Shown here one piece after another: positions 26,730 through 37,054 of a stretch of DNA of 64,000 nucleotides. The stretch is from an uncultured Eubacteriales bacterium (GTDB taxonomy: Bacteria; Bacillota; Clostridia; Christensenellales; Borkfalkiaceae). The notes under the pieces were generated by a model. It saw only the letters and a list, made by a program, of their open reading frames with translations. It was not told the DNA's origin and did no database searches. The number at the start of each line of letters is the position of its first letter. Position 1 is the stretch's first letter. The stretch is from assembly GCA_902767225.1 (NCBI GenBank), contig CACXGN010000005.1, forward strand, positions 1 to 64,000, read 5' to 3'. Both the position numbers and the translations under genes were made by a program.

Positions 26730-27845
26730 TTAAACCATTATTCCCTTTCCGATATAGAACGGATGATTTTCAGATCCGGAAAGAACTCTCTTATCCCTTA
26801 TAACTACGTTTTTATCGAGTATCATACAGTTTACGGACGATTTTTCGCCGATAACCGAATCTTGCATTACGATACTGTTTTTAATAACGGCGCCGCGTGC
26901 GATCTTAACGTTTCTGAATATGATACTGTTTTCGACTTCACCTTCTATTGAGCAGCCGTCCGCTATCATAGAGTTTTTAACGATCGCCGAATTGCCGTAA
27001 GTTGTAGGAGCGGAGTCACGGATCTTGGTTAAAACGCTTCTGTCGCCGAAAAGTTCGTGGCGATTTTTTCCTTCTAAAATACTCATATTAGATTTATAAT
27101 ATGCAAGAAGAGAAGTTATTCCCATATAATAACCTTTATGCTCGTATCCCATTATCTTCATACTCTTCAAACTTTTAGCGACGATTTCGGTCATAAAATG
27201 GTGCTTATTATGCGAAATACTGTCCATAACGATATTTTGGAGTAAAGATTTTTTCATAACGAAAACGTTGATAAACACGTTCATTTCGGTATTTTTGGGT
27301 TCGGACAAATAACTTATGTTCGTTATCCTGTCCCCGTCAAGCGTAAAATCGGTTATTGCCGAATCGTCGATTATATCTTTACTGTTTAATTTTTTATACA
27401 CGAGCGTTATATCCGCATGATTTTTAATATGGCTTTCAATAACGTCGTTATAATTTATTCTGCAAACGGTATCGCAGTCCGTCATAACCACGTATTCTTC
27501 GTCCGCTCTGAATATAAAACTCGTTATACCTTTAAGGGCTTCAAGTCTCGTGGTGTATAAACTGTCGTTTTCAAGATCAGAAAACGGAGGAAGGAAAATC
27601 AAACCGCCGTCTTTTCTTGCAAGGTCCCAGTCTTTACCGCTGCCGACGTGGTCCATTAAGGATTGATAGTTGTTTTTTGTGATTATACCTACCGTATCAA
27701 TTCCGGAGTTTACCATATTAGATAGCGGAAAGTCGATAAGTCTATATCTTCCCGCAAACGGAATAGAACCGAGCGTTCTTATTCTTGCAAGTTCAGGAAC
27801 GTTATTATCGTGAATATTTGAAAATATAATTCCAACCGCTTTCAT
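26730..27845 (-). CDS. glgD: GlgD, regulatory-type ADP-glucose pyrophosphorylase subunit
   Basis: A 371-residue homologue of GlgC, paired with it as in Bacillus and Clostridia, where GlgC/GlgD form a hetero-oligomer. The N-terminus reads MKAVGIIFSNIHDNNVPEL: the glycine-rich GGxGxRL nucleotide loop of active enzymes is missing, so this chain is probably not catalytic alone and modulates GlgC. A left-handed beta-helix of hexapeptide repeats forms the C-terminal third. It starts right after glgC with GGAGGG upstream. Confidence 0.95.
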   Translation of the reverse strand: MKAVGIIFSNIHDNNVPELARIRTLGSIPFAGRYRLIDFPLSNMVNSGIDTVGIITKNNYQSLMDHVGSGKDWDLARKDGGLIFLPPFSDLENDSLYTTRLEALKGITSFIFRADEEYVVMTDCDTVCRINYNDVIESHIKNHADITLVYKKLNSKDIIDDSAITDFTLDGDRITNISYLSEPKNTEMNVFINVFVMKKSLLQNIVMDSISHNKHHFMTEIVAKSLKSMKIMGYEHKGYYMGITSLLAYYKSNMSILEGKNRHELFGDRSVLTKIRDSAPTTYGNSAIVKNSMIADGCSIEGEVENSIIFRNVKIARGAVIKNSIVMQDSVIGEKSSVNCMILDKNVVIRDKRVLSGSENHPFYIGKGIMV

Positions 27846-27846
27846 C

Positions 27847-29049
27847 TTACTTTCCCTCCTTAACTACGTCTTTATCGACCATTGAACCGCCTTCGACAAC
27901 GCCGCCGCTTACAACGGTTATATTTCTGCCGAGAACCGCTATACCTTTGCCGGATTCTTTCGGTTCACCGACTTTGGCGTTTGCGCAAATTACGGTGTTT
28001 TCGTCGATAATCGAATATTCGATCTGACAGTTTTCTTCTATCACAACGTCGCTCATTATAATACTGTTTTTAACGGTAGCGCCCTTTTTAACTATAACAG
28101 AACTTGCTAAAACCGAATTTTCAACGTTGCCGTAAATTTCGCAGCCGCTCATTATTATTGAGTTAGACGCTTTACCGCTGTTTCCTATATAGTGTGGCGG
28201 GGCAAGCGGACTTCTGGACTGGATTTTCCAAGAAGAATCGGTTACGTCAAACTTCGGAACGTCGCCAAGTAAGTCCATATTAGCCTCGTAAAGGGAATCT
28301 ATAGTTCCAACGTCTTTCCAGTATCCTTCGAACTGGAACGCCATCATTTTTTCGCCGCAAGATAACATTGTGGGAAGAATATCTTTACCGAAGTCGTTAG
28401 AAGACGCGGGATTTTTACTATCCTGCTCTAAATATTTGAAAAGTTTTTGAGCGGTAAAAATATAGATACCCATTGACGCCAAAGTCGATTTCGGGTGTTT
28501 GGGTTTTTCTTCAAACTCGTAAATCGTGCCGTCGGGGTTGGTGTTTAATATACCGAATCTTGACGCTTCTTCTTTCGGAACGTCGATAGCGGCGATCGTG
28601 CAGTCTGATCCGTTAAGAATATGGTAATTAAGCATTTTAGAGTAATTCATTTTATAAATATGGTCGCCGGATAAAATCAAAACGTAATCCGGATCGAACT
28701 GTTTCATAAAATGCATATTCTGATAGATAGCGTTTGCGGTTCCCTTATACCAGTCCGAAGACGTTTTCGCCTGATACGGCGAAAGGATATGCACGCCGCC
28801 GAAAGCCCTATCAAGGTCCCACGGCTGACCGTTACCTATGTAGTCGTTCAGTTCGAGCGGCTGATATTGTGTTAAAACACCAACGGTATCTATCCCCGAA
28901 TTTACGCAGTTAGATAGCGGGAAATCGATTATCCTGTATTTTCCCCCGAAAGATACCGCCGGCTTTGCCATATGGTTTGTCAGCGCGTAAAGTCTGCTGC
29001 CCTGTCCGCCAGCCAAAAGCATGGCGACGCACTTCTTTTTCCTTATCAT
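27847..29049 (-). CDS. glgC: Glucose-1-phosphate adenylyltransferase
   Basis: It makes ADP-glucose from glucose 1-phosphate and ATP, the committed step of glycogen synthesis. The nucleotide loop [11 protein letters not shown] (residues 14-24), [15 protein letters not shown] and NCVNSGIDT are intact, and the C-terminal beta-helix with repeated I/V-rich hexapeptides is present. 400 residues. AAGGAG precedes the ATG; it lies 30 bp after glgB. Confidence 0.97.
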   Translation of the reverse strand: MIRKKKCVAMLLAGGQGSRLYALTNHMAKPAVSFGGKYRIIDFPLSNCVNSGIDTVGVLTQYQPLELNDYIGNGQPWDLDRAFGGVHILSPYQAKTSSDWYKGTANAIYQNMHFMKQFDPDYVLILSGDHIYKMNYSKMLNYHILNGSDCTIAAIDVPKEEASRFGILNTNPDGTIYEFEEKPKHPKSTLASMGIYIFTAQKLFKYLEQDSKNPASSNDFGKDILPTMLSCGEKMMAFQFEGYWKDVGTIDSLYEANMDLLGDVPKFDVTDSSWKIQSRSPLAPPHYIGNSGKASNSIIMSGCEIYGNVENSVLASSVIVKKGATVKNSIIMSDVVIEENCQIEYSIIDENTVICANAKVGEPKESGKGIAVLGRNITVVSGGVVEGGSMVDKDVVKEGK

Positions 29050-29079
29050 AAATTACTCCTTAAACATTATTTTATATAT

Positions 29080-30975
29080 TTAATCTTTTTTCAATAAATA
29101 AAACGCGGTGAATTTCGGCAAATGCAACAATACCGAATTTTCTCTGAAATGGGCTGTTTTTTTGGCGGTTTTATAAGTCTTTACCTTAACGACGCCGCTT
29201 CCGCCGAATTTTTTATCGTCGGTATTTAATATCATTTGATAAGTTCCCTTATCAAGCCCTAACCTATATTGCTTATAATCGTTGCCGGAAAAGTTCATTA
29301 TCACGGCGATCTTTCTGCCTTTTTTATCGATACGTTCAAAAGAAATAATATTATTATCTCTTTCGTCGGCAGAGATCCACTTAAAGCCGTCCCAAGAATC
29401 TTCGATCTCATAAAGCGCAGGATTTTCCTTATAGGTTTTATTTAAGAATTTGTTAAATTCATGAAGTTTATTATGCAAATCGTATTGCAGCATAAAAAAC
29501 TCTAACCCTTCTGCGAACGCCCACTCTTTAAATTGACCGAACTCGTTGCCCATAAAGTTAAGTTTCTTTCCGGGGTGCGCAAACATATACGCCATAAAAG
29601 TTCTTAAATTAGCGAACTTTTCGGGAATATCGCCCGGCATTTTATCGAGAAGAGATTTTTTGCCGTGAACGACTTCGTCGTGAGATATGGGCAGAATATA
29701 GTTTTCGGAAAACGCGTAATACATCGAGAACGTCATTTTATTATGATTGCCCGATCTGAAATACGGATCGCATTGCATGTAGGATAAAACGTCGTTCATC
29801 CAACCCATATTCCACTTAAAGTTAAACCCAAGCCCACCTATATCAACGGGCTTTGTGATAAGCGGGAAAGCGGTCGATTCTTCCGCGATCATAAGCGCGG
29901 ACGGGAAAGTTCCGAAAACTACAGTATTTAACTTTTGTAAAAAAGCAATAGCCTGTAAATTATAATTTCCGCCGTTTTCGTTCGGGATCCACTCTCCGGG
30001 TTTTCTATCGTAATCAAGATATAGCATAGACGCTACTGCGTCTACCCTTAACCCGTCGATATGATATTTATCGAACATAAATATCGCGTTAGAAATCAAG
30101 AAAGACTGAACTTCGTTTCTGCCCCAGTCGAAAATACGCGTTCCCCAGGATTTATGCTCTTTTCTATCCCAGCCTTGGTTTTCATAACACGGCGTTCCGT
30201 CAAATTCATAAAGTCCGTGTTCGTCCTTTGGAAAATGCGCCGGAACCCAGTCGACTATAACCGAAATTCCTTTCCTATGGAAACTGTCGACAAGGAACAT
30301 AAAATCTTCGGGCGTGCCGAAGCGGGAAGTGACCGCATAATAACCGGTAACCTGATACCCCCACGAACCGTCGAAAGGATATTCTGAAATCGGCATAAAT
30401 TCAACGTGAGTATACCCCATATTCACGACGTAATCCACAAGTTCGCTTGCAAGTTCACGGTATGAATAATAGGTATCGTCTTCGTGCCTTTTCCAAGACG
30501 CTAAATTTACTTCGTAAATATTTACCGGTTTATCGTAAGGCGTGGATTTTGATTTCATAAAATCGGCGTCGCCCCATTGATAATTATCAAGGTCGTAAAT
30601 TTTAGATGCGGTTCCGCTCGGCGTTTCCGCGTGGAAAGCGTATGGATCAGCCTTCATTACGGTCTTTTTTGCGTGAGTTACAGCAAATTTATAAGTATCG
30701 AAACGCTTTAATCCGGCGACGAAACCTTCATAAATTCCGCCGTCGGTTATTCTTTGCATAAAGTTAGCGTTTTTATCCCATCCGTTAAAATCCCCGACTA
30801 TCGAAACGGAGTCTGCGTTCGGCGCCCAAGTTCTGAAAACAACGCCGTCCACCCCGTCTTTTTGGCAAAAGTGCGCGCCCATATAGTCGTATGCTCTATA
30901 ATTCGTGCCTTGATGGAAAAGATATTTAGGTAAATCTTCTTTACCGATTTGTTCTTTCTTTTCAATATTTATCAT
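29080..30975 (-). CDS. glgB: 1,4-alpha-glucan branching enzyme
   Basis: It adds alpha-1,6 branches to glycogen. An N-terminal CBM48-type domain (FRTWAPNADSVSIVGDFN) precedes the GH13 barrel, with the nucleophile in GLRVDAVAS (about residue 313), the Glu in IAEESTAFP (about 363) and SHDEVVHGK (about 430). A longer frame to 31062 was rejected: it would overlap pgi by 86 bp, and ATG 30975 starts one base after the pgi stop and matches the usual GlgB N-terminus (631 residues). No strong Shine-Dalgarno is seen, so translation is probably coupled to pgi. Confidence 0.93.
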   Translation of the reverse strand: MINIEKKEQIGKEDLPKYLFHQGTNYRAYDYMGAHFCQKDGVDGVVFRTWAPNADSVSIVGDFNGWDKNANFMQRITDGGIYEGFVAGLKRFDTYKFAVTHAKKTVMKADPYAFHAETPSGTASKIYDLDNYQWGDADFMKSKSTPYDKPVNIYEVNLASWKRHEDDTYYSYRELASELVDYVVNMGYTHVEFMPISEYPFDGSWGYQVTGYYAVTSRFGTPEDFMFLVDSFHRKGISVIVDWVPAHFPKDEHGLYEFDGTPCYENQGWDRKEHKSWGTRIFDWGRNEVQSFLISNAIFMFDKYHIDGLRVDAVASMLYLDYDRKPGEWIPNENGGNYNLQAIAFLQKLNTVVFGTFPSALMIAEESTAFPLITKPVDIGGLGFNFKWNMGWMNDVLSYMQCDPYFRSGNHNKMTFSMYYAFSENYILPISHDEVVHGKKSLLDKMPGDIPEKFANLRTFMAYMFAHPGKKLNFMGNEFGQFKEWAFAEGLEFFMLQYDLHNKLHEFNKFLNKTYKENPALYEIEDSWDGFKWISADERDNNIISFERIDKKGRKIAVIMNFSGNDYKQYRLGLDKGTYQMILNTDDKKFGGSGVVKVKTYKTAKKTAHFRENSVLLHLPKFTAFYLLKKD

Positions 30976-30976
30976 A

Positions 30977-32407
30977 TCAGCAAATATATTCCGATTTTTT
31001 CTTAGGTGCGTTGTCCATTTCTTCTTTGGTCTTTTCGTAGCCCTTTCTTCCGAAAAGCGCATACGTTGCGTTCTTTCCGCCTTCTACTCCCGGTTGATTG
31101 AACGTATCGATATTGAGCATCGCGCCGCAATAAGCGGTCTCTAACTCGAACATAAATAAAAGTTCGCCGAGCGTGAACGCATTAACTTCGGGAAGGAGAA
31201 TTGTATAATTAAGTCTGTTTGCGGTAGTTAAGGCATATTCGGTAGCCTTTCTTTCTGCGTTTATAAGTTCGTTCATGGTGTGACCCGATAGGAAAGAAAC
31301 GTCCGGAATACTGTCGCATCCGTGGCTGATCTCTACTTCCGTGCGGAATTTTTCAACGCCGATTATGGTTATAACCTTATCGAAAGGTCCTTCCCTATAA
31401 AGTTGAACCTGAGAGTGCTGATCGGTAACGCCCAAAGCCTTAACGGGAGTTTGACCGACGAAAACCTTGTTTCCATCAAGATCAACCGCTTTACCGAGAC
31501 TTTCGCCCCAAAGTTGACAATACCAGTCGGCAATATATTTAAGACTATCCGCATAAGGCATCATAACCGAAATATTTTTACCCTTTTTAATGGACATATA
31601 TTCCAAAAGCGCGGAAACAAGCGCGGGATTTTCGGTAACGTTTTTATTTTTGCAAATCTTGTCCATATGCGCTGCGCCCGCCAAAAGCGCTTTAATATCG
31701 ATTCCGACAACAGCCGCGGGAAGAAGCCCTACGGGACAAAGTTCTGAAAATCTTCCGCCGACTCCGTCCGGAATATAGAAGGTTTTAAGTCCTTCTTCTT
31801 TTGCGATTTTAATTAAGTTACCCTTCTTTTCGGAAGTGGTCGCTATCATATGGCTTGCTGCGTCTTTCCCGAGTGCCTTTTTAAGAATATCCATTATGAT
31901 AAGATATTGCGACATAGTTTCGCTCGTCGCACCGCTCTTGGTTATAACGTTAAAGCAAGTCTTTTTAATATCGATAACGTCTAAAAGAGCCGCCATCCTT
32001 TCGGGATCAACGTTATCTTCAACGTATAATTTGGGGAATTTTCTTTTAGACTTCGGAAGTTCGTTATGTCTTAAATGACAAAGTGCTTGGAAAACGGAGA
32101 TCGGACCGAGTGCCGAGCCACCTATTCCCAAAACTACGAAATTATCGAATTTTTTCTTAACGTCTTTTGCTGTGGCGATAATATCTTCAACTATTTCTTT
32201 CTGATTATACGGAAGTTCCGTCCAGCCCATCATACCCTGTCCGCGATTTTCTGCCACGAATTTATGAGCGGACTCGGCAATTTTTTTGTTTTCCTTAAAA
32301 TCTGCGGGAGTAAAGCCCTCTTTTTCACCGACAAATTCAGTCATCATGTTGTTGTAATCAAGTTTAAGTTCCATTTGTTTTTTAAATGCGCCGTTTTTGT
32401 AATTCAT
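30977..32407 (-). CDS. pgi: Glucose-6-phosphate isomerase
   Basis: It interconverts glucose 6-phosphate and fructose 6-phosphate. At 476 residues it is the shorter Firmicute-type enzyme. The SIS-type sugar phosphate loops (VLGIGGSALGP, TKSGATSETM) and the catalytic region QLWGESLGKA are present, with the HSQVQLYREGP stretch typical of this group. The longer frame to 32494 was rejected because it runs through the promoter; ATG 32407 has AGGGAG upstream. It is the first gene of the glycogen operon and links the store to glycolysis. Confidence 0.95.
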   Translation of the reverse strand: MNYKNGAFKKQMELKLDYNNMMTEFVGEKEGFTPADFKENKKIAESAHKFVAENRGQGMMGWTELPYNQKEIVEDIIATAKDVKKKFDNFVVLGIGGSALGPISVFQALCHLRHNELPKSKRKFPKLYVEDNVDPERMAALLDVIDIKKTCFNVITKSGATSETMSQYLIIMDILKKALGKDAASHMIATTSEKKGNLIKIAKEEGLKTFYIPDGVGGRFSELCPVGLLPAAVVGIDIKALLAGAAHMDKICKNKNVTENPALVSALLEYMSIKKGKNISVMMPYADSLKYIADWYCQLWGESLGKAVDLDGNKVFVGQTPVKALGVTDQHSQVQLYREGPFDKVITIIGVEKFRTEVEISHGCDSIPDVSFLSGHTMNELINAERKATEYALTTANRLNYTILLPEVNAFTLGELLFMFELETAYCGAMLNIDTFNQPGVEGGKNATYALFGRKGYEKTKEEMDNAPKKKSEYIC

Positions 32408-32438
32408 AAACGTCTCCCTTTTATTTAATAATATATAT

Positions 32439-32467
32439 ATTTTATAATAAATAAAACTTAATGTCAA
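32439..32467 (-). promoter_or_regulatory. Sigma-A promoter of the pgi-glg operon
   Basis: Minus strand: -35 TTGACA (32467-32462), 17-bp spacer, -10 TAAAAT (32444-32439). Predicted +1 is near 32432, 25 bp before the pgi start. A short palindrome TTTGACACAAA lies a little upstream of -35 (about 32487-32497). Confidence 0.78.
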
Positions 32468-32521
32468 TATCGATTTAAGATATATTTGACACAAATTTCC
32501 ATTTTTTGCGTTAAAAAAGTT

Positions 32522-32549
32522 AAAAACTCCGATTTTATCGGAGCTTTTA
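32522..32549 (-). terminator. Terminator of valS
   Basis: Minus strand: GCTCCGAT and ATCGGAGT around an AAA loop, followed by TTTTT, starting directly after the valS stop codon. Confidence 0.85.
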
Positions 32550-32550
32550 A

Positions 32551-35178
32551 TCAGTCGGTTAATTCTTTTATCTGTTTTTTGAGTTTAACGCGCATATCGA
32601 CATATTTGTTCAGTTTTTCCCTTTCGGAATCTACAAGCGCTTTCGGCGCTTTTTCTAAAAATCCGTTGTTGGAAAGTTTACCGTCCGCCCTTTGAATTTC
32701 GCCTTCGATCTTTTCGAGTTCGGCTTTAAGCCTTATAACTTCTTTTTCAAAGTCTACAAGTTCGCCGAGCGGAACGAACATTTCCGCCCCGTCGATCACC
32801 TGCGAAACAACTTTATCGGGAAGAGTGATACCATCACTCATTAAAATAACGTTTTCAACGCCGGCAAGTTTTTCGATATAGAGCGAACAGTTTTTAATTA
32901 CCGTCTTGTTTTCGGTCTTGATATATAGCGTTACCTTTTTGGAAGGTGCGGCGCCCGTTTTAGACTTAATATTTCTTACAGACTTAATGATCTCTTTTAC
33001 GAATTCGATTTCTTTACCAGCAACGGAGAAGTTAAGTTTTGAATTATATCTAGGGAATTCCGCAAGCATCAAAGGTCCGTTTTTATTCGGAATATCTTTA
33101 TATATCTTTTCGGTTATAAACGGAACAAAAGGATGTAATAGTTTTAATATTTCGCCCAAAACGTATATTAAAACGCTTACCGTGCTTTCGCGCTTTTTAT
33201 CGTCTTCGCCGTATAAAATCGGTTTTGTAAGTTCGATATACCAGTCGCAGAAATCACTCCAAACAAAATCGTAAAGATTAGAAAGAGCCACACCGAGTTC
33301 GAATTTTTCCATATTTACGGTTACGTCTTTAATCGTTTTATTAAGTTTTGAAATTATCCATTTGTCGGCAATATTCAATTTGCAATCTTTTATCGGTTTT
33401 ACGTCTACGCCCTCCGCGTTTAAAAGAACGAATCTTGCGGCGTTCCAAACTTTATTCATAAAGTTTCTTGCGCCCTCTATCTTTTCGTCCGAAAAACGCA
33501 TATCGCTACCCGCGGCAACGCCGTTTATAAGCGAAAAACGCAAGGTATCCGCACCGTATTTGGCAATGACTTCGGTGGGATCGATACCGTTCCCCAAAGA
33601 TTTACTCATTTTTCTGCCCTGCGAATCTCTAACAAGACCGTGAATAAGCACGTTTTTAAACGGAATTCTCTTCATGTATTCGATACCCGAAAAAATCATT
33701 CTGGCAACCCAGAAGAAAATAATATCGTATCCGGTAACCAAAACGTCCGTCGGATAAAAATACTGCAAATCTTCGGTCATATCGGGGAAACCTAACGTAG
33801 AGAACGGCCAAAGTGCGGAAGAGAACCAAGTATCCAAAACGTCTTCGTCTTGCTTAATATGCGTGCCGCCGCAATGCGGGCAAACTTTAACGTCTTCTTT
33901 ACTGATCGTCATTTCGCAGCAATCTTGGCAGTAATACGCGGGGATTCTGTGCCCCCACCAAAGTTGGCGGGAAATACACCAGTCTTTTATCCCTTCCATC
34001 CAGTTAAAGTATATTTTGGAAAATCTTTCGGGAGTGAATTTAACGCTCTTTTTCCTTACAGCCTCTATCGCCGGTTTTGCAAGGGGTTCCATTTTAACGA
34101 ACCATTGTTTTGAAACGGTAGGTTCTACCGTATGATGACACCTATAACAATGCCCTACGTTATGGTGGAGCGGTTCGATCTTTTCAAGAACGCCCAAAGT
34201 CTTCAATTCTTCGACGATCTTTTCCCTACACTCTAACGCGGGCATGCCGCAATATTTATCGGCGTTTTCGTTCATAAGCCCGTCGTCACCGATAACCTTA
34301 ATAACTTCTAAGCCGTGGCGAAGCCCAACTTCAAAGTCGTTCGGATCGTGCGCGGGAGTTATTTTAACCGCGCCCGTGCCGAATTCAAGTTCTACGTATT
34401 CGTCGGAAATTACGGGAATTTCTTTATTAACGATCGGTAAAATTAAAGTTTTGCCTATTAAATCTTTATATCTTTTGTCTTTCGGATTTACTGCGACGGC
34501 AGTATCCCCGAGCATAGTTTCGGGGCGTGAAGTCGCAACAGTTAAATACCTATCTTCGCCTTTTACCGGATACTTAATATACCAAAGGTGGCTGTCTTCT
34601 TCAACGTATTCAACTTCTGCGTCAGAAAGCGCAGTTTTACAGTCGGGGCACCAGTTTATAATTCTGTCCCCACGATAGATAAGACCTTTTTCGTAAAGCC
34701 TTACGAAAACTTCTTTAACCGCTCTTGAACATCTTTCGTCCATAGTGAACGCCAAACGAGACCAGTCGCAAGAAGAACCGAGTGTTTTAAGTTGCTCGAT
34801 TATTCTTCCGCCGTATTTTTCCTTCCACGCCCAAGCGCGTTCCAAAAAGCCTTCCCTACCGACGTCTTTTTTAGTAAGACCTTCTTTCGCCATTTGTTCT
34901 ACGATTTTAACTTCCGTTGCTATCGACGCGTGATCGGTGCCGGGGAGCCATAACGCGGAATAACCCTGCATACGCTTAAATCTTATCAAAGCGTCTTGCA
35001 AGGTTTCGTCAAGCGCGTGCCCCATATGAAGTTGACCGGTAATATTTGGCGGCGGTATTACGATGGTGAAAGGCAATTTATTAGGATCGACTTTCGCCTT
35101 GAAATACCCGTTATTATTCCATTCTTCGTAAATTTGAGTTTCAAATTCGGATGGATTGTAGGTTTTTGCCATATCCAT
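32551..35178 (-). CDS. valS: Valyl-tRNA synthetase
   Basis: A class I synthetase of 875 residues that charges tRNA-Val. HMGH is at 51-54 within [15 protein letters not shown], and KMSKS near 525 within [11 protein letters not shown]. The CP1 editing domain carries [17 protein letters not shown]. The C-terminal 70 residues form the heptad-rich arm typical of ValRS. AAGGAG lies nine bases before the ATG. It has its own promoter and terminator; no T-box was found in the short leader. Confidence 0.97.
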   Translation of the reverse strand: MDMAKTYNPSEFETQIYEEWNNNGYFKAKVDPNKLPFTIVIPPPNITGQLHMGHALDETLQDALIRFKRMQGYSALWLPGTDHASIATEVKIVEQMAKEGLTKKDVGREGFLERAWAWKEKYGGRIIEQLKTLGSSCDWSRLAFTMDERCSRAVKEVFVRLYEKGLIYRGDRIINWCPDCKTALSDAEVEYVEEDSHLWYIKYPVKGEDRYLTVATSRPETMLGDTAVAVNPKDKRYKDLIGKTLILPIVNKEIPVISDEYVELEFGTGAVKITPAHDPNDFEVGLRHGLEVIKVIGDDGLMNENADKYCGMPALECREKIVEELKTLGVLEKIEPLHHNVGHCYRCHHTVEPTVSKQWFVKMEPLAKPAIEAVRKKSVKFTPERFSKIYFNWMEGIKDWCISRQLWWGHRIPAYYCQDCCEMTISKEDVKVCPHCGGTHIKQDEDVLDTWFSSALWPFSTLGFPDMTEDLQYFYPTDVLVTGYDIIFFWVARMIFSGIEYMKRIPFKNVLIHGLVRDSQGRKMSKSLGNGIDPTEVIAKYGADTLRFSLINGVAAGSDMRFSDEKIEGARNFMNKVWNAARFVLLNAEGVDVKPIKDCKLNIADKWIISKLNKTIKDVTVNMEKFELGVALSNLYDFVWSDFCDWYIELTKPILYGEDDKKRESTVSVLIYVLGEILKLLHPFVPFITEKIYKDIPNKNGPLMLAEFPRYNSKLNFSVAGKEIEFVKEIIKSVRNIKSKTGAAPSKKVTLYIKTENKTVIKNCSLYIEKLAGVENVILMSDGITLPDKVVSQVIDGAEMFVPLGELVDFEKEVIRLKAELEKIEGEIQRADGKLSNNGFLEKAPKALVDSEREKLNKYVDMRVKLKKQIKELTD

Positions 35179-35210
35179 AAGGCAATTCTCCTTTTTGCAT
35201 ATCGTGTTTA

Positions 35211-35239
35211 ATTATACTTTAATCCGCAAACATTGTCAA
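35211..35239 (-). promoter_or_regulatory. Sigma-A promoter for valS
   Basis: Minus strand: -35 TTGACA (35239-35234), 17-bp spacer, -10 TATAAT (35216-35211). Predicted +1 is near 35204, a leader of about 26 nt. Confidence 0.82.
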
Positions 35240-35289
35240 ACATAATTACAAATTCATAAAATAAATTATAAAACTTAAAGGAGATTATC

Positions 35290-36273
35290 ATGAAAAAATT
35301 TTTTACACTCGTTTTATGTTGTCTTCTATTCGTTTTGCCGCTAACGGCATGCGGAAAAAAAGATAAAACCATAGAACTTAACGAAGTAACTCACTCGGTT
35401 TTCTATGCACCGCTTTACGTAGCCATTGAAAACGGATACTTTGCCGAGGAAGGCTTAAAAGTAAACTTAACGAACGGCGGCGGAGCGGATAAGTCGATGA
35501 CGGCTGTTTTATCGGGTTCGGCGCAAATCGGACTTATGGGCCCTGAAACTGTCATTTACGTTCATAATCAGGGAAAATCCGATCTTCCGAAAGTTTTCGG
35601 GCAGTTAACTCAGCGTGACGGTGCTTTTTTAGTATCAAGAAACAGCGAGCCCGACTTTAAGTGGGAAGATCTTCGCGGAAAAGAAATTCTTGCCGGAAGA
35701 CGCGGCGGTGTTCCCGCAATGACTTTTGAGTATATACTTAATCAGATGGGTATGGAAAACAATAAGGATTTTACTCTAAATTTTGACGTTCAATTCAACC
35801 TTATGACCAGCGCGTTTTTATCGGGAACCGCCGATTATTGCACGGTTTTCGAGCCGACCGCCTCTGAATATCAAGCCGCGGGAAAATGGCACATAGTCGC
35901 CTCTGTCGGCGAAAAGGGCGGCGAGATCCCCTACACTTCTTTTATCGCACTTGACAGTTATCTTAAAAACAATAAAGAAGAAGTAAAATCATTTATAAAG
36001 GGGCTTAAAAAAGCGTTCGAGTTTATCGACACTCATACCGAAAAAGAAGTAGCGGAAGCAATCGTTAAGCAATTCCCTTCAACCACTATCGATTCTATCG
36101 AAGCGTCTATTATAAGTTATAAAAAAATCAACGCTTGGAGATCGGATATGCACGGCACGAAAGAAAGTTTTGATAGGCTTCAAGATATTATGCAAAACGC
36201 CGGCGAACTTACCGAAAGAGTAAATTTTGAAAAGATCGTCGACAACTCGGTAGTAACTGAAATTTTCAAGTAA
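35290..36273 (+). CDS. ABC importer substrate-binding lipoprotein (NMT1/SsuA type)
   Basis: 327 residues. A signal peptide with lipobox LTAC ends at Cys21, so the protein is probably lipid-anchored outside the membrane. The mature part has the periplasmic-binding fold of the NMT1/THI5/SsuA group (EVTHSVFYAPLYVAIENGYFAEEG and the GGGADKSMTAVLSG region). Relatives bind pyrimidine precursors of thiamine, alkanesulfonates, taurine or nitrate; nothing here decides among them and no riboswitch was found upstream. AAAGGAG precedes the ATG. It heads a three-gene transporter operon. Confidence 0.9.
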   Translation: MKKFFTLVLCCLLFVLPLTACGKKDKTIELNEVTHSVFYAPLYVAIENGYFAEEGLKVNLTNGGGADKSMTAVLSGSAQIGLMGPETVIYVHNQGKSDLPKVFGQLTQRDGAFLVSRNSEPDFKWEDLRGKEILAGRRGGVPAMTFEYILNQMGMENNKDFTLNFDVQFNLMTSAFLSGTADYCTVFEPTASEYQAAGKWHIVASVGEKGGEIPYTSFIALDSYLKNNKEEVKSFIKGLKKAFEFIDTHTEKEVAEAIVKQFPSTTIDSIEASIISYKKINAWRSDMHGTKESFDRLQDIMQNAGELTERVNFEKIVDNSVVTEIFK

Positions 36274-36301
36274 AATCAAACTTTTTTACGGCGGATAAAT
36301 T

Positions 36302-37054
36302 ATGAATACACTATTAGAATTTAAAAACGTTTCGCTGACCTATCAGACTTATACCGACGAAATAACCGCGATCGACGATTTATCTTTTTCGATCGATCGC
36401 GGAGAATTCGTTTCTTTTATCGGGCCGTCCGGTTGCGGAAAAACCACTATTTTATCTCTTGTTGCGGGGCTTATCAAGCCGACATCCGGAAAAATTATTT
36501 TAGGCGGCAGAGAAATTCAAAAGCCGGACGGAAACCTTGGATATATGCTTCAAAAGGACCAACTGTTTCCGTGGCGAACTATTGAAAAAAACGTTATATT
36601 GCCGCTTGAAATTTTAAGGAAAAATACTTCTAAAAACAGAGAATACGCAAACGATCTTTTAGATAAATACGGACTTAAAAATTTCAAAAAGTATTATCCC
36701 GACCAGTTATCCGGCGGAATGCGACAAAGAGTTGCTCTCATTAGAACAATGGTTTACCGCCCTGACTTATTACTTCTTGACGAACCTTTTTCCGCCTTGG
36801 ATTATCAAACGAGATTGCAAGTATGCGACGACGTTTATAAAATAATCAAAGCGGAAAACAAAACGGCTATTTTAGTTACTCACGATATAACCGAAGCGAT
36901 TTCAATGTCGGATAAAATTATAGTTTTAACTTCTCGCCCTGCGTCTCTTATGGCGATCCATAAACCGCACATTATCGGCGACACTCCCATAAAAAAACGC
37001 GAAAGCGAAGAGTTTTCCGGTTGGTTTGAAAAAATCTGGAAGGAGCTTAACTGA
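36302..37054 (+). CDS. ABC importer ATP-binding protein (SsuB/TauB type)
   Basis: 250 residues with Walker A GPSGCGKTT (41-49), Q-loop MLQKDQLFPW, signature LSGGMRQRVA (about 137-146), Walker B LLLLDEPFSALD and the switch histidine in LVTHDITEA. This order and the Q-loop text fit the SsuB/TauB/ThiZ-type importer ATPases. It follows the binding protein by 28 bp and its stop overlaps the permease start. Confidence 0.93.
   Translation: MNTLLEFKNVSLTYQTYTDEITAIDDLSFSIDRGEFVSFIGPSGCGKTTILSLVAGLIKPTSGKIILGGREIQKPDGNLGYMLQKDQLFPWRTIEKNVILPLEILRKNTSKNREYANDLLDKYGLKNFKKYYPDQLSGGMRQRVALIRTMVYRPDLLLLDEPFSALDYQTRLQVCDDVYKIIKAENKTAILVTHDITEAISMSDKIIVLTSRPASLMAIHKPHIIGDTPIKKRESEEFSGWFEKIWKELN

Noticed and set aside
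29080-31062. Longer GlgB start at 31062
   Set aside because: It would overlap pgi by 86 bp and adds a basic N-terminus unlike GlgB; ATG 30975 fits the family and the operon spacing.
32487-32497. Palindrome TTTGACACAAA upstream of the glycogen promoter as a repressor or redox-sensor site
   Set aside because: Only four bases per arm in AT-rich DNA, no second copy found, and no match to a known consensus.
35179-35289. Thiamine (TPP) riboswitch before the NMT1-type transporter
   Set aside because: The gap is 111 bp, holds the valS promoter, and has neither of the conserved TPP aptamer segments.
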